In this document: piece by piece, positions 35,191 through 45,042 of the stretch
Layout of the letters: each line of letters starts with the position of its first letter
How positions within the stretch are numbered: the first letter of the stretch is position 1
DNA from: Jaenimonas drosophilae
Taxonomy: Eukaryota; Euglenozoa; Kinetoplastea; Trypanosomatida; Trypanosomatidae
Reading direction: 5' to 3'
NCBI GenBank assembly: GCA_030849065.1
Contig: JASAON010001533.1
Location: forward strand, 1-48,425
Length of the DNA: 48,425 bases
Program-made: the position numbers and the translations under genes
The notes under the pieces: model-generated
Database searches by the model: none
What the model saw: only the letters and a program-made list of their open reading frames with translations
Told to the model about the DNA's origin: nothing

Positions 35191-37104
35191 ATGGACTCCG
35201 CTCGCTCGTTGGACTCAGCCGACCCATCGTCGTGCCATGTGAAGGATGATCCCTCCCTCCACGGGGGCTCCCCGCACCACCCCGCCATCAACCACGAAGA
35301 GGAGGATGAGTACCAAAGCCCTCGTACGGGCCACCGCCCCGACACACCAGACCTCCTAAAGTTCTCCGAGGGTGGATCCCCACGAACTGATAAGAAGGAT
35401 GTCCCGGAGGATGATTCAGAGCCGGCACGTGCACCATCACACCACGAGGCTGCCGAACCTGTGCCGCAGCCAAAGGAGGAGGAAGCAGAGGTCGATGCCA
35501 AGTCCAGCACCTCCTCCTCTTCTTCCTCTTCTTCTTCATCCTCTGAAGATGATGCCAGCAGCGGCGAGGAATCTGACGAAGCAGAGGACGACCACCAGAC
35601 AACGGAACCCACAACGGTGCGCAGCGACTCCAAACCAACGGAGCCCGCGGAGAGCGGTGCCGTCACCGCAGCCGATCCTCCGGCCGCAGACGAAAAGCCC
35701 GCTGGTGGGGAGGTGGCCTCGCGGCCCTCCCAGTCCGCCGACGCGCCGAAGCGAAAGGGCTACTCTGCCGACCGCCCTCCATCGGATGGCAATGGAACCC
35801 TCACCTCCTACAACCGCAAGTACAAGCTGACGGCGGCAAAGCATCGCAAGCCGCCGAATGATGTTGCCGTGAACCGCTACGTATCGACGGCCAAGGGGCC
35901 CATTTGGAACTCCAACTTTAAGCCCGAGGACACCAGCCCCAAGGAGCAGCTGCCCAAGATCCAAACCAAGAAGAAGGGCAAGTTCAGCTACCTGACCGAG
36001 GGAAAGAGCACGGCGGAGAAGGACAAACCCAAGCAGCGGTCTAACTACTCCCCCTACGACGAGGACGACCTGGACGAACCGGAAGCTGTACTAGAAGTTG
36101 CCCGCATTCGCCAGGCCACCAACCATGTAGAAAAGCAGTCTTTCCAGCACGAGATCCACGGCGCCTTCAAGAAGGCTGACTTTGCCCGCGCGCTGCAGGA
36201 GCAGCGGAAGTTAGATATCGATGGCAATGCCTTCAAGGCGTGTCTGGAACTATTCCACTTAGTCACCCACGATAAGGACGTTCTGTCCAAGGAGGACCTG
36301 CATGAACTGCTGCTCATCTTCACCCCACCCGGCGTTGCCGCTCGCGAGCCCGAGGACTTCTTCTATGAGGAGTGCGACCACAAGGTTTGCCTGACCTACG
36401 CTGACTTCCTTCAGTACGGCGAGCGTCTGCGTCAGCGCCTCTTTGACTATCAGATGTTCGCAGATTTGCGAGACCAGCAGAAGCTCTACGTGATGCATGC
36501 CCGCATTTACCCAGGGAAGCCCCCACAGGACCCTGACCGTGCTCGCCTTCGTCTGCTCAAGGCCAGCAAGCAGCAACAGGACGATGCCCTCCCACCCACT
36601 GTGCGGCCCCTCCGAGTCTACGAGCACGTCTTTCTGACAGACTACCAACGAAGGCTTTACCGCTCTGGACTGGTGCCCGGACACGATATCCCAGCCGACT
36701 TCGACGGTGATTTGCCCTCCGACCACCCCTACGTTCGTCGGCAGCTGGAGAACGAGGACGTAAATTGGGGCTCTAACAACAACAACAACAACAGCCGCGA
36801 ACAGAATGCTGGGTCCAACAACGCCAACCGCCGCGAGACTGAGTACCCTTCTCTCGCTCGGTGCAATGAAGATGACGGTGGCCGTGGAAAGCGCCAAATG
36901 CGGAACGGGCGCTCCACGGGCAACAGCGCCCGTGGTGGTCGTCGGGACAACCGCCCCCCATTTAACCTGGAGCGTGCGCGGAAGCAGGACGACACCAAGT
37001 ACATGGGCCGCCCGATTGAAGATGAGTACGCTGATCGTAGAACACAAGATGATGCGCTGATTAAGCAACTGCAGGGCAACTATGCATCAGAGAGCATCGC
37101 CTAA
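35191..37104 (+). CDS. large acidic disordered protein with EF-hand-like centre
   Basis: In this 637-residue protein, residues 1-210 are disordered, acidic and low-complexity, with a run of Ser (about 108-120) next to acidic residues. Residues 210-300 are basic and contain short motifs such as SYNRKYKLTAAKHRKPPND and KGPIWNSNFKPED. Residues about 315-430 are helical with two degenerate EF-hand-like loops (KLDIDGNAFK and YEECDHKVCLTYADFLQYG), which lack the full calcium-binding residue set. Then comes a folded stretch with YPGKPPQDPDRARLRLLKAS and the conserved-looking YEHVFLTDYQRRLYRSGLVP, an Asn6 run (about 529-534) and an Arg/Gly-rich tail. Probably a flagellar or cytoskeletal protein; no family was recognised. 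Confidence 0.75.
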   Translation: MDSARSLDSADPSSCHVKDDPSLHGGSPHHPAINHEEEDEYQSPRTGHRPDTPDLLKFSEGGSPRTDKKDVPEDDSEPARAPSHHEAAEPVPQPKEEEAEVDAKSSTSSSSSSSSSSSEDDASSGEESDEAEDDHQTTEPTTVRSDSKPTEPAESGAVTAADPPAADEKPAGGEVASRPSQSADAPKRKGYSADRPPSDGNGTLTSYNRKYKLTAAKHRKPPNDVAVNRYVSTAKGPIWNSNFKPEDTSPKEQLPKIQTKKKGKFSYLTEGKSTAEKDKPKQRSNYSPYDEDDLDEPEAVLEVARIRQATNHVEKQSFQHEIHGAFKKADFARALQEQRKLDIDGNAFKACLELFHLVTHDKDVLSKEDLHELLLIFTPPGVAAREPEDFFYEECDHKVCLTYADFLQYGERLRQRLFDYQMFADLRDQQKLYVMHARIYPGKPPQDPDRARLRLLKASKQQQDDALPPTVRPLRVYEHVFLTDYQRRLYRSGLVPGHDIPADFDGDLPSDHPYVRRQLENEDVNWGSNNNNNNSREQNAGSNNANRRETEYPSLARCNEDDGGRGKRQMRNGRSTGNSARGGRRDNRPPFNLERARKQDDTKYMGRPIEDEYADRRTQDDALIKQLQGNYASESIA

Positions 37105-37465
37105 AAGGCGATTCCTGCACGGAATACAGGGATACGTTGCCGTGATCTGCAGTGTGTTGAGGGAGGGATGGGCAGAGCGCAGTGCCAATCAGTGTCTGGC
37201 TAGACTGCCATCTCTTTATGATTGTGGCTCTCGTTCGCACTACGGTCGGGGATAGACCACATTCGGTTGTTGGTGCTGCCCTGGGCTTTGAAGATCCTCG
37301 TCAACACTACTGTAAACGCGTGAGACGCTGACCCCCCTTCCTCCTTCTATGACTGATTGTTGTGCAGCTACCACTACTACTACTACTTCAGACGCGGGCA
37401 AGACATAACCCCCTTCTTTATCCTAGGTGGGAGGTGCTCATGTTGGAGACTGGCTCCCATCATTT

Positions 37466-37504
37466 ACGTTTTATTTTCTTTTTTTTTCCTTCGATGTTCG
37501 AAAG
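37466..37504 (+). promoter_or_regulatory. extra trans-splice acceptor
   Basis: The strong tract ttttattttctttttttttc leads to AG at 37503-37504. An ATG follows at once, so the leader would sit directly on the start codon. Confidence 0.4.
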
Positions 37505-37630
37505 ATGATCCATGTTGATGGCAATGGCGACGCGTGCATCCCTCTCCACCTCAACAGTGTCGGTGTAGTTGGATGTTGCGGCGTTTGTGTGGGCGAAGAG
37601 GAGTGCTATTTGCTCAAACTCCTTGTTTGA
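37505..37630 (+). CDS. candidate small ORF, 41 residues
   Basis: The product begins MIHVDGNGDACIPLHLNSVG and contains a VGCCGVC motif and a Leu-rich end. No family was recognised. The acceptor directly in front is the only support. Confidence 0.2.
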   Translation: MIHVDGNGDACIPLHLNSVGVVGCCGVCVGEEECYLLKLLV

Positions 37631-37978
37631 TGTATAATATTGGAGGCGATGACGAGTTGGTCAATGTGATGTGATTGCCGGCGTTGTTGCTGAGGTGGTG
37701 AGGGTGCGCTAAGCCTTATGCCGACTGACTTTTGATGTCTTCTGCCCGCCCTCCTCCAACGAGGGCTGATGGAGAAGGCATCTCCACGAGACTTCCATTC
37801 CGCAGGTCCTACCTGGCAAGTGTTCCAAGTGAATCACCTTTTCTTTCATCCAACTCTCTTTGTTTGATTTTTTAAATACAGAAGTTAGTAAGGAGCGGTG
37901 AAGTTCCTCCGCCTCCTCCCTGCGTGGTTGTTCCTTCGTTGCATTTCTCCCAGCCAGCACAGCATCTGCTACGTTCGG

Positions 37979-38035
37979 CTCTCTCTCTCTCTTTTTCACA
38001 CACACGATACATACACAACTACCCGACTTTACTAG
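37979..38035 (+). promoter_or_regulatory. CT-microsatellite trans-splice acceptor, PABP2 gene
   Basis: A (CT)n run at 37979-37992 and a T5 stretch are followed, after a CA-rich stretch, by AG at 38034-38035, 30 bases before the ATG. Confidence 0.6.
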
Positions 38036-38065
38036 TTCCGACCCTATTCAATCTCGTGTACCGCC

Positions 38066-38698
38066 ATGTCCGCACCACCCACCGATAATGTTCAGTTTAA
38101 TGTGGAGGTGGACACCGAGGCCGAGCTGGAGGAGATGGCCCGCAAGGTGGAGAGCCTTCAGGAGGATCTACAACTGAAGAACCTGCAGGAGTCAGCTGCC
38201 AAGGAAGAAGGTGTGCGCAAGTCCACCGGGCCCGCCACGGACGCCGATGCGACCAAGGCCTTGTCCATCTTTGTGGGCGGTCTCGACCCTCGTACCACGG
38301 AGGAGGACATTCGGCTCTTCTTTGCCGCATGTGGACCCATCACACGCCTCACTGTGCTGAAGGACCGCTTCACGGGCAAGCCAAAGGGAACGGCCTACGC
38401 GGAGTTTGAGAACGCCGACCAGGCCCAGGCTGCCATTCTCAAGGATGGGCAGTCGCTCCACGGCAAGCCACTCAAGGTCGCCCCAAAACGTGAGAACGTC
38501 CCGGCCTTCCAACGTGGTGGGGCTGGAGGACGTGGCGCGGCGGGGATGTACCCTGGCGCCCGTGGCCGTGGGATGGGCAACTCGATGCAGCAGATGGCAG
38601 CCATGGCCATGATGGCCTCCATGATGGCGGGCCAAAGCTTCAGCCCCTACGGTGCCCCTCGTGGCCGCGGACGTGGTCGCGGTCGTGGAGCGCAGTAG
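38066..38698 (+). CDS. PABP2: nuclear poly(A)-binding protein 2 (PABPN1 type)
   Basis: This 210-residue protein has a coiled-coil helix (about 16-46, ELEEMARKVESLQEDLQLKN), one RNA-recognition motif at about 66-142 and an RGG-rich tail. RNP2 (SIFVGG, 67-72) and RNP1 (KGTAYAEF, 107-114) are clear. The VGGLDPRTTEEDIRLFFAAC stretch and the KPLKVAPKREN end match the PABPN1/Pab2 family, which binds poly(A) in the nucleus and helps set tail length and RNA quality control. The tail has a Met-rich stretch and GRGRGRG repeats, likely arginine-methylation sites. The helix before the RRM is where family members contact poly(A) polymerase. Confidence 0.9.
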   Translation: MSAPPTDNVQFNVEVDTEAELEEMARKVESLQEDLQLKNLQESAAKEEGVRKSTGPATDADATKALSIFVGGLDPRTTEEDIRLFFAACGPITRLTVLKDRFTGKPKGTAYAEFENADQAQAAILKDGQSLHGKPLKVAPKRENVPAFQRGGAGGRGAAGMYPGARGRGMGNSMQQMAAMAMMASMMAGQSFSPYGAPRGRGRGRGRGAQ

Positions 38699-39378
38699 AG
38701 CGATCCTGGGGCCACCTCCTCATCTGGATGAGGGGGGAATACCAGACGATGCCACATCCCATCCACAGCCATCATCTCGCAGTCTACGAGGGTGCCAAAG
38801 TTTCACGGGAAGGAGGTTTGCGATGGGAGTGATGTTGCAGCTCCCCCGCTTTTGCCTTTTCTGGTGCCAGCGCCGCTCCGCCCTGCCACTCACCCAAACA
38901 GCACGACTCTGCGCATTGAATATAAACCGAGTCTGCTGATTTATCTGGCACACAACAACAAAGACCTGCATCCAACCAACGTGTCATTCCGGATCAGAAC
39001 AAAGAAGCAGCGTGAGAGCTTCTGGAATGGGTATCCCCCCGTTTTTTTCTTTTTCTCACACCCATCCGTGAATGAGGTTTGGTGGCGATGACGATTCCGC
39101 TCAGAAGTCGAAGAAAACGAGTGTGAATCGATGCCGTCTATCTGTCACCCCCATTATCTTGCCAGAAGTGAAGCACGCATGTAGGCACATGTGCCGTGAT
39201 GGTATCACCCTATAAGTTTGCTCTCTCTTCTTTCAATTTTACTTTTTTTTTTCGTTGTTGTTGTTGTTCTCGTTTGTCATAGTCACAGTGTCTCAACATC
39301 AAAACCTTCTTCACTCGTCAACGCACACGGCTCCCCTCCTTCCCCCTCTCTTTCCACCGCCTTGCGTCACTCGTCTTG
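38699..39378 (+). other. intergenic spacer with a GTT repeat
   Basis: It has no credible ORF. An extra tract at 39038-39060 with AG nearby is followed only by a 17-codon ORF. The FTL acceptor region contains a (GTT)5-type repeat at about 39254-39268. Confidence 0.55.
39232..39282 (+). promoter_or_regulatory. trans-splice acceptor, FTL gene
   Basis: T-rich sequence (ttttactttttttttttcgt, then GTT repeats) is followed by AG at 39281-39282, with a further C/T-rich stretch up to the ATG at 39379. Confidence 0.5.
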
Positions 39379-41253
39379 ATGACCTCGACTACCCGCAAAC
39401 TGACGTGTAAGGAGCCCGTCCCGTGCGATTTGGACATCGCTCAAAGCTTGGACCCACTTCCCATCACCGATATCGGCGCCGCTGCAGGCATTCTCCCTGA
39501 GGAGCTCAACCCGTATGGCTCCACGCGGGCAACGGTGAAGCTGGACATTCTTAAGCGCCTCCAGCAGCGACAGAATGGTAAGTACGTTGTGGTGGCTGGC
39601 ATGAGTCCAACCCCTCTGGGCGAAGGAAAGAGCACGACCACCATTGGTCTCGCTCAGTCCATTGGGGCACACCTTGGGCGCCCATGCTTCGCTTGCATTC
39701 GTCAGCCATCCCAGGGCCCAACCTTTGGCATCAAGGGCGGCGCTGCAGGCGGTGGCTATAGCCAGGTGATACCCATGGAAGACTTCAACCTCCACGGAAC
39801 GGGAGACATTCACGCCATCACGGCGGCTCACAATCTTCTCGCTGCCGCCCTGGACACCCGCATCTTCCACGAGCGCAGCCAATCAGATGATGCGCTCTAC
39901 CGCCGTCTCACCGCTGAGCTCAAGAACTTCACCCCCATCATGAAGCGCCGCCTGCACAAGCTTGGCATCAACAAGGAGGACCCGAATGAGCTCACCCCTG
40001 AGGAGCGACGCCGCTTTGCTCGTCTGGACATCGACCCCGACACCATCACGTGGCTCCGTGTGATGGACGTGAATGACCGCATGCTGCGCACCATCACCAT
40101 TGGTGAAGGTGCGGCGGAGAAGGGATTCACCCGTCGTTCGGGCTTCGAGATATCCGTGGCGTCGGAGGTGATGGCCATTCTCGCCCTCGCCGACGGCCTT
40201 GGGGACATGCGTGAGCGCTTTGGTGCCATTCAGGTTGCCCGGAGCCGCTCTGGTGAGTCCATCACTGCCGAGGACATTGGCTGCGCTGGAGCCATGGCGG
40301 TTCTCATGAAGGACGCCATTGAGCCCACCCTCATGCAGACACTGGAAGGAACACCCGTGTTGGTCCACGCCGGACCCTTTGGTAACATTGCGCACGGAAA
40401 CAGCAGCATCATTGCGGACCGGATTGCCCTGAAGTTGGCTGGTTCAGAGGGCTTCGTCCTTACCGAGGCTGGTTTTGGTGCGGATATGGGCGGAGAGAAG
40501 TTCTTCGACATTAAGTGCCGCACCAGCGGGCTCCAGCCCGACGCCGCAGTCCTCGTTGCCACTGTGCGGGCACTAAAGTTCCACGGCGGGGTGCCCCCAT
40601 CGCAGGCAGCCAAGGAGAATCTGGAGGCTCTGGCAACGGGCAGCAGCAACCTCATTCGCCACATATCCAACCTTCGCAAGTATGGCATTCCCGTGGTGGT
40701 GGCCCTCAATCAGTTCAGCAGCGACACCCCAGCGGAGCTGGCACTGGTGAAGGAGCTCGCGATGAAGGAGGGCGGTGCCTTTGACTTGGTAGTCACGAAT
40801 CACTGGGCAAAGGGTGGCGCGGGGGCGGTGGACTTGGCCAACGCTCTTGTCCGTGCCACAACCACAGTCAAGCCAGACTTCAAGCTGCTCTACCCTAACT
40901 CCATGCCCCTCCAGCAGAAGATTGAGGTCATTTGCAAAGAGATTTACGGTGCCGCAGGAGTGGAGTACCTCAACGGTACCGATGAACGACTCAAGGAGTT
41001 CGAGGCACAAGGCTTCGGGGAGTACCCAATCTGTATGGCCAAGACGCAGTACAGCTTCTCTCACGACCCAGAGCTTCGTGGTGCGCCATCGGGTTTCATT
41101 GTGCCTATTCGTGACGTCCGTGTGAACCGTGGCGCGCGCTTCGTCTTCCCGCTGCTCGGAGACATCAGCACGATGCCTGGACTTCCCACTCGTCCAGCCT
41201 TCTTCAATATTGACATCGACTGTGAGTCTGGACGCATCTTTGGTCTATCGTAA
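39379..41253 (+). CDS. FTL: formate-tetrahydrofolate ligase
   Basis: This 624-residue enzyme makes 10-formyl-tetrahydrofolate from formate, tetrahydrofolate and ATP, feeding one-carbon units to purines and to formyl-methionyl-tRNA. The ATP-binding loop is clear at 78-86 (TPLGEGKST). The family signature [20 protein letters not shown] follows at about 108-127, then [39 protein letters not shown] and [15 protein letters not shown] also match. Only the ligase domain is present; unlike the animal C1-synthase, no dehydrogenase/cyclohydrolase part is fused. Length exceeds the bacterial enzyme (about 557) through an N-terminal extension and inserts. Starting at the ATG at 39379 rather than the TTG just upstream. 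Confidence 0.95.
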   Translation: MTSTTRKLTCKEPVPCDLDIAQSLDPLPITDIGAAAGILPEELNPYGSTRATVKLDILKRLQQRQNGKYVVVAGMSPTPLGEGKSTTTIGLAQSIGAHLGRPCFACIRQPSQGPTFGIKGGAAGGGYSQVIPMEDFNLHGTGDIHAITAAHNLLAAALDTRIFHERSQSDDALYRRLTAELKNFTPIMKRRLHKLGINKEDPNELTPEERRRFARLDIDPDTITWLRVMDVNDRMLRTITIGEGAAEKGFTRRSGFEISVASEVMAILALADGLGDMRERFGAIQVARSRSGESITAEDIGCAGAMAVLMKDAIEPTLMQTLEGTPVLVHAGPFGNIAHGNSSIIADRIALKLAGSEGFVLTEAGFGADMGGEKFFDIKCRTSGLQPDAAVLVATVRALKFHGGVPPSQAAKENLEALATGSSNLIRHISNLRKYGIPVVVALNQFSSDTPAELALVKELAMKEGGAFDLVVTNHWAKGGAGAVDLANALVRATTTVKPDFKLLYPNSMPLQQKIEVICKEIYGAAGVEYLNGTDERLKEFEAQGFGEYPICMAKTQYSFSHDPELRGAPSGFIVPIRDVRVNRGARFVFPLLGDISTMPGLPTRPAFFNIDIDCESGRIFGLS

Positions 41254-42018
41254 ACAACCTGACTATGTGGTTGTGTCACCCTCCCCACACACACAGAAGA
41301 GAAAAAAAAACACAGCAAACATCACAGAATACAAATAATACATACTAGTGAATTGTGTAGCAGAGGTGGAGGAGGAGTAGTACACCGTGTCCTACTCCAC
41401 CCTGCGGCAGTTAAGTGCTCTATTGAGCCAAACTTGCTGGGAGAACTCACACAATCACTTACAGAGGACAACAGAAATACAAACATGCAACAAATTTAAA
41501 GCCAAGAGGGGCGATTTTCCCCGTCAAATAGCCTGCTGGAGAGGGTGACTGACGCACTTCATCCCATCCTTCTCTACGAGCTGCCGACGCTGCGGGAGCA
41601 GTTGCAGCCAAATGTGGGCTCCTCAACCCATTCATGCGTGGGAACAGTTGTCTTCTCCTCTTCTATCGTCGCCTTTGTGCATCACGTCTATTGGATATTT
41701 CCCTCTACTTCCCTCGAATTTTTGGATCGATTCGCTCCCCCCTCACTCGCGCGACCACGTGTCTTTTTTCGAGATGAGCTGATGCGATTTGCTTCCTCAG
41801 CCTACTCCCTCATCCTATCGCGTTCTTGGCTATCCTGCCTGCGTATTCCTTGAGCAGCCATTGACGATGGATCAACCACAAGCATTGGGCAATGCGTGCG
41901 TCCTGTGTGGGTGATGAATCTGCCGGCAACATCAGCATCTCTTTTTCTTTCTCTCTCTGTCTTGTTGGACGTTATAGCGACCTTCCTCGAGATCGTGCCT
42001 CTCCACTGTCTCATCGCC
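41254..42018 (+). other. intergenic spacer with weak acceptor signals
   Basis: An A-rich stretch near 41297-41340 follows the FTL stop. T/C-rich pieces at 41649-41710 and 41775-41782 are present but no sizable ATG frame follows them. The upstream part of the next frame (from 41896) lies before the strong acceptor and is treated as untranslated. Confidence 0.55.
41939..41977 (+). promoter_or_regulatory. trans-splice acceptor that sets the start of the Aat-like gene
   Basis: A strong tract (ctctttttctttctctctct) is followed by AG at 41976-41977. It lies downstream of the ATG at 41914, so that ATG would be removed; the next in-frame ATG is at 42019. Confidence 0.65.
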
Positions 42019-43335
42019 ATGTGCTCCCCCGCTCCGATTGTCATTCGCACATGCGTGTTCGACGATGCGACGACACAGCCACTGCGAATGGCAGTGGAGA
42101 TGGGTGAAAACTACTTAACCTGCGCATGTTGTGAGCCCTTTTCCGTGCTCCAGTGTTTGGTGGAGGATGACCCCACCCCACACTTGGCCGCCCCTGCCCA
42201 CAGCTACACCGTGGAGGGACAAGAGCGTGCGCTGTACAACAATCTTGATGTCGCACTGGCTACGGAGGACACACACATCGCCCAAACCGAATCCGGTGAA
42301 CTCCATGTGCTGTCTCTGTGGGGATTCTGCTACTGCACTGGCTACTCCCTGGAAGTGGTGCGTGGGAAAGAGGAGGTGTGTTCCCCTTCGTGTACGGTGT
42401 CAGCCCGCACCACGCCATACCCCGAGCTTCTTCTCTTCTCGTTTGACCCCTCTGTGGCCCCCCTCATCATCCCCGCCCGCTCCACCCCATCCCGCATGGC
42501 GGTTCTACAGCGTGACGACTTCTACCGCTTTTCCCTCGCCCAGGGAGCGACCAACGAGGCACTGGCTCTACCCTCATTCGACGACAGCAGTCTGAGGGGC
42601 TTCGCTGACGTCATTCCATGGCTACTCTACCATGGTCTCTTTGCGCTGCCATCGGCCGTGGACAAGGATGAGACGCTCATTGTCCTCACGATACCTAACG
42701 GAGCATCGAGGTTCTGCATTGATTTAGCCGCCACCCCGTCACCCAATTGGCGTCATAGCGCGAAGGTGCGACGTGCCATTCGATGTGGTTTGTGGGCGGT
42801 TGTCGTACGCAACAACCGCCAGGACTTCGCCGATAGCCTTCGACGTGCTGCGGCATATCACCTACAAATGCATGGACGCACGTGGCTCTCCCCATCCTAC
42901 ATTGACGTCTTGTCGTCCCTGTGCGAAGGTGATACGGCTAACGTTAGGTTCACGTCTGTGGAGCTTGTCCGTCGCGACACAGGGGAGGTACTCGCAGGCT
43001 GCTGCGGGTACGGCGTTGGGACGCTGTACTGCGACGCCACCATGTACTCAGCCGTACGCTCCAAGGAGGGCTTTGGCACCTTCATTACCAAGGTTCTTGG
43101 AGAAGCTCTTGAACACTGCGGCTACGACTTGTGGTACTGGGGGTTCTGCGTGCAGTACATGCGCAACTTTGAAGGTCGTTATGGTGCCCGTAGTATTCCA
43201 CGTGAAGAGTTTCTTCAGCGGTGGGTTACTGGCCGCAGGTGCCAACCAAAGATGGCGATGGAAGACTATCTCAAGAGTGGCCGTGGCATGGTGCCGTACT
43301 ACACAGAAGATGCATCCATGTGCAGGACTGATTGA
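42019..43335 (+). CDS. protein resembling leucyl/phenylalanyl-tRNA-protein transferase (Aat)
   Basis: This 438-residue protein is unusual. Residues 1-190 form a poorly assigned domain with many Cys near the start. From about residue 200 it resembles bacterial Aat, which adds Leu or Phe to N-terminal Arg or Lys of proteins in the N-degron pathway. The order is IPWLLYHGLFALP at 199, RTWLSPSYIDV at 287, FTSVELVRRDTGEVLAGCCG, GVGTLYCDATMYS near 333, and YGARSIPREEF at 388, paralleling the bacterial TWI, SxE, LVGGxYG, GxxFxGESMFS and LGAxxIPR motifs. The catalytic D-x-Q of bacterial enzymes is not found at the equivalent place, where LWYWGF stands. It may be a related aminoacyl transfer or acetyltransferase-fold protein. 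Start chosen after the acceptor. Confidence 0.7.
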   Translation: MCSPAPIVIRTCVFDDATTQPLRMAVEMGENYLTCACCEPFSVLQCLVEDDPTPHLAAPAHSYTVEGQERALYNNLDVALATEDTHIAQTESGELHVLSLWGFCYCTGYSLEVVRGKEEVCSPSCTVSARTTPYPELLLFSFDPSVAPLIIPARSTPSRMAVLQRDDFYRFSLAQGATNEALALPSFDDSSLRGFADVIPWLLYHGLFALPSAVDKDETLIVLTIPNGASRFCIDLAATPSPNWRHSAKVRRAIRCGLWAVVVRNNRQDFADSLRRAAAYHLQMHGRTWLSPSYIDVLSSLCEGDTANVRFTSVELVRRDTGEVLAGCCGYGVGTLYCDATMYSAVRSKEGFGTFITKVLGEALEHCGYDLWYWGFCVQYMRNFEGRYGARSIPREEFLQRWVTGRRCQPKMAMEDYLKSGRGMVPYYTEDASMCRTD

Positions 43336-43565
43336 TTGAGACCACTTCTACTCTTCTGCTAGCCGACAAACACCACATTACTAATGGTATTCCTTTGAAA
43401 GATACTCGTTTGCCCCTCTGCAACGGCCACAAAGCATGTATCTTCACCTCTCTTCCTCCGTCGTCGCTTGAAAACACACACAACACACACACAACAGGAC
43501 GACTCTCAAGCAACTGCACCCCACGTTTCTCCGCTAGCCTGTAGTTTTCAATACGCCTGTGCAAG

Positions 43566-43602
43566 TTATTTTTCCTGCTTTATCACCATCTTCATCTGAC
43601 AG
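43566..43602 (+). promoter_or_regulatory. trans-splice acceptor, reticulon gene
   Basis: The tract ttatttttcctgctttatca is followed by AG at 43601-43602; the predicted 5' UTR is only 8 bases. Confidence 0.6.
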
Positions 43603-43610
43603 ATAAAAGC

Positions 43611-44222
43611 ATGCTCGACAAAGTCCGACGTGAATTCCAGGGTATTTCCGTGCGAGAGCTGCTGGCGTGGCACCGTCCCCTCGCATCGGGTGTTGTGTTC
43701 GCTGTCCATCTCTTCTCGTGGTTCACCTTCACCTACGGCGAGTACAGCGTGGCAACCTTTGTGGCCCGCCTTCTGCAGCTTGCTTTCCTTGTTGTAGGAG
43801 GTATGGCAACGACCAAGACCCTGCCAAAGTGTCTCTCCAACGCTGACGTGGAGGCCCAGCTCGACTCACTTCTTCGCCAACTGAAGCCACAGCTGCTTAG
43901 CGCCTACTCCGCTGGCATGGATCTCCTTACCTGGAAGGATGCACGCACGTCGGGGCAGGTGATTCTCTCCTCCTTTCTTGTCTCGTACCTGGGCAACCTC
44001 TTCAGTGACACGACCTTGATTCTTCTGACCATCCTCTTTGCGTTCTCCTTCCTGGTGGTGTACGAGAAGCGCCAGCGCGAGATCGATGATTTGATCGCCA
44101 AGATCAGGAGCTTCATGGGGAAGTACGCCAAGAACGTATCGACCACTGGCAAGAAGCATGCGGACCCCGTGGTTCAGGCTGCCTCCGCAGAGCTCGATGA
44201 CCTTCAGCGCAAGTACCAGTAA
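43611..44222 (+). CDS. reticulon-domain protein
   Basis: This 203-residue protein carries the reticulon homology domain over most of its length: an amphipathic start (REFQGISVRELLAWHRPLAS), a long hydrophobic hairpin at about 24-65, a polar loop of about 60 residues, a second hydrophobic hairpin near 118-150 ending in VVYEKRQREIDDLI, and a basic C-terminal helix. The RELLAWHRP start and the second hairpin (SYLGNLFSDTTLILLTILFA) match the family, which bends ER membrane and shapes tubules. The short N-terminus without a long extension is usual in unicellular eukaryotes. Confidence 0.85.
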   Translation: MLDKVRREFQGISVRELLAWHRPLASGVVFAVHLFSWFTFTYGEYSVATFVARLLQLAFLVVGGMATTKTLPKCLSNADVEAQLDSLLRQLKPQLLSAYSAGMDLLTWKDARTSGQVILSSFLVSYLGNLFSDTTLILLTILFAFSFLVVYEKRQREIDDLIAKIRSFMGKYAKNVSTTGKKHADPVVQAASAELDDLQRKYQ

Positions 44223-45042
44223 TGTGCGTCCTCATTCTCAGAGCCGTGCCGGTGCGAGGATCGACCATGGGCCGCTTGCGATGCTGCGCCACCCCTGCCG
44301 CATGGGCACCACCCATCACCGTCGAGCCTTCACCCCGCCTCTGATCGAGTAGATTGCTTCCACTGGGCGACAACACTCTCTGTCAGCCCCCCACCCCACA
44401 GTGTGCCACACTGGACTTCTGGAGGGAGGCTCTAGAGGTCCCTCTTATCCCTTATATTGCTCCTCCCCTCCTCACCTTCGCTAGCGGAGGCCTCAATGCA
44501 AAGCCACACTCCCCCCATTGCCATCATATATCTTGTTGCTTGGATCTTGGATACCAGAGGGATTGCTGCGAACATTGGTGTAGGATGGTGGGGGACACAT
44601 AAACACAACGCAAACAAATGATGAAGGTGAACGAGCAAAGAAAGAAACACACCTGTGCCCATCCATGAAGACATCTGAGCCACAATCCCATCCATCCTGA
44701 ATGCTGAACGTGTTTTTCTTGTACCTACCTTCACGTTACCGTTGAGAACTGACCGCAACACCCGATTCTTCCTCTGTGCTATGTGGACGTCATTTCCCAA
44801 CCTTCCCCTTCCCATTCTCCCTTCCCCTCACTTCCTGACGTATCATCGTGTGAGCACATACACATACGCTTCTTCTCCTTCCATCTTGCGCATCTTCATT
44901 GGGTAGGTGATATAGGCCTGCGTTGGTAGCACAGGTATACTTAGAAGTCTGCTGACCTCCTCCAGCCTCCCCTTCTCCCGTCACGGACACTCTTGCCCAG
45001 GACTCCAGTGGGCACCAAACTGAAGCAGCCGGTGGTGGAGTC
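44223..45042 (+). other. 0.8-kb stretch without a clear gene
   Basis: It holds the reticulon 3' UTR and several C/T tracts, strongest at 44797-44835, with weaker ones at 44870-44885 and 44957-44985. Frames here are short and open with GTG or TTG. Confidence 0.55.
44797..44906 (+). promoter_or_regulatory. trans-splice acceptor region, TSNAXIP1-like gene
   Basis: The strongest tract (ccttccccttcccattctcc) is followed by AG at 44853-44854; a second (cttcttctccttccatcttg) by AG at 44905-44906. Later tracts near 44957 leave the true site open. Confidence 0.4.

Larger units (their letters stand above)
37105..38065 (+). other. 0.96-kb stretch without a clear gene
   Basis: It contains a T/C tract at 37466-37495 with AG at 37503-37504 directly before an ATG (37505), a (CTA)n stretch near 37370-37387, and a (CT)n acceptor for the PABP2 gene. 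The only ORF that follows an acceptor is a 41-codon one. Confidence 0.5.

Noticed and set aside
39883..40709. Long minus-strand frames within FTL, and similar ones within the RFC, HSP60 and helical-repeat genes
   Set aside because: They are antisense to well-supported genes, explained by codon bias of the + strand, and lack their own acceptors.
41545..41853. 102-codon frame between FTL and the Aat-like gene
   Set aside because: It opens with GTG, has its first ATG near the end, and is T/C-rich like the neighbouring untranslated sequence.
41914..42018. Upstream in-frame ATG of the Aat-like gene
   Set aside because: It precedes the strong polypyrimidine tract and AG at 41976-41977, so it would be removed by trans-splicing.
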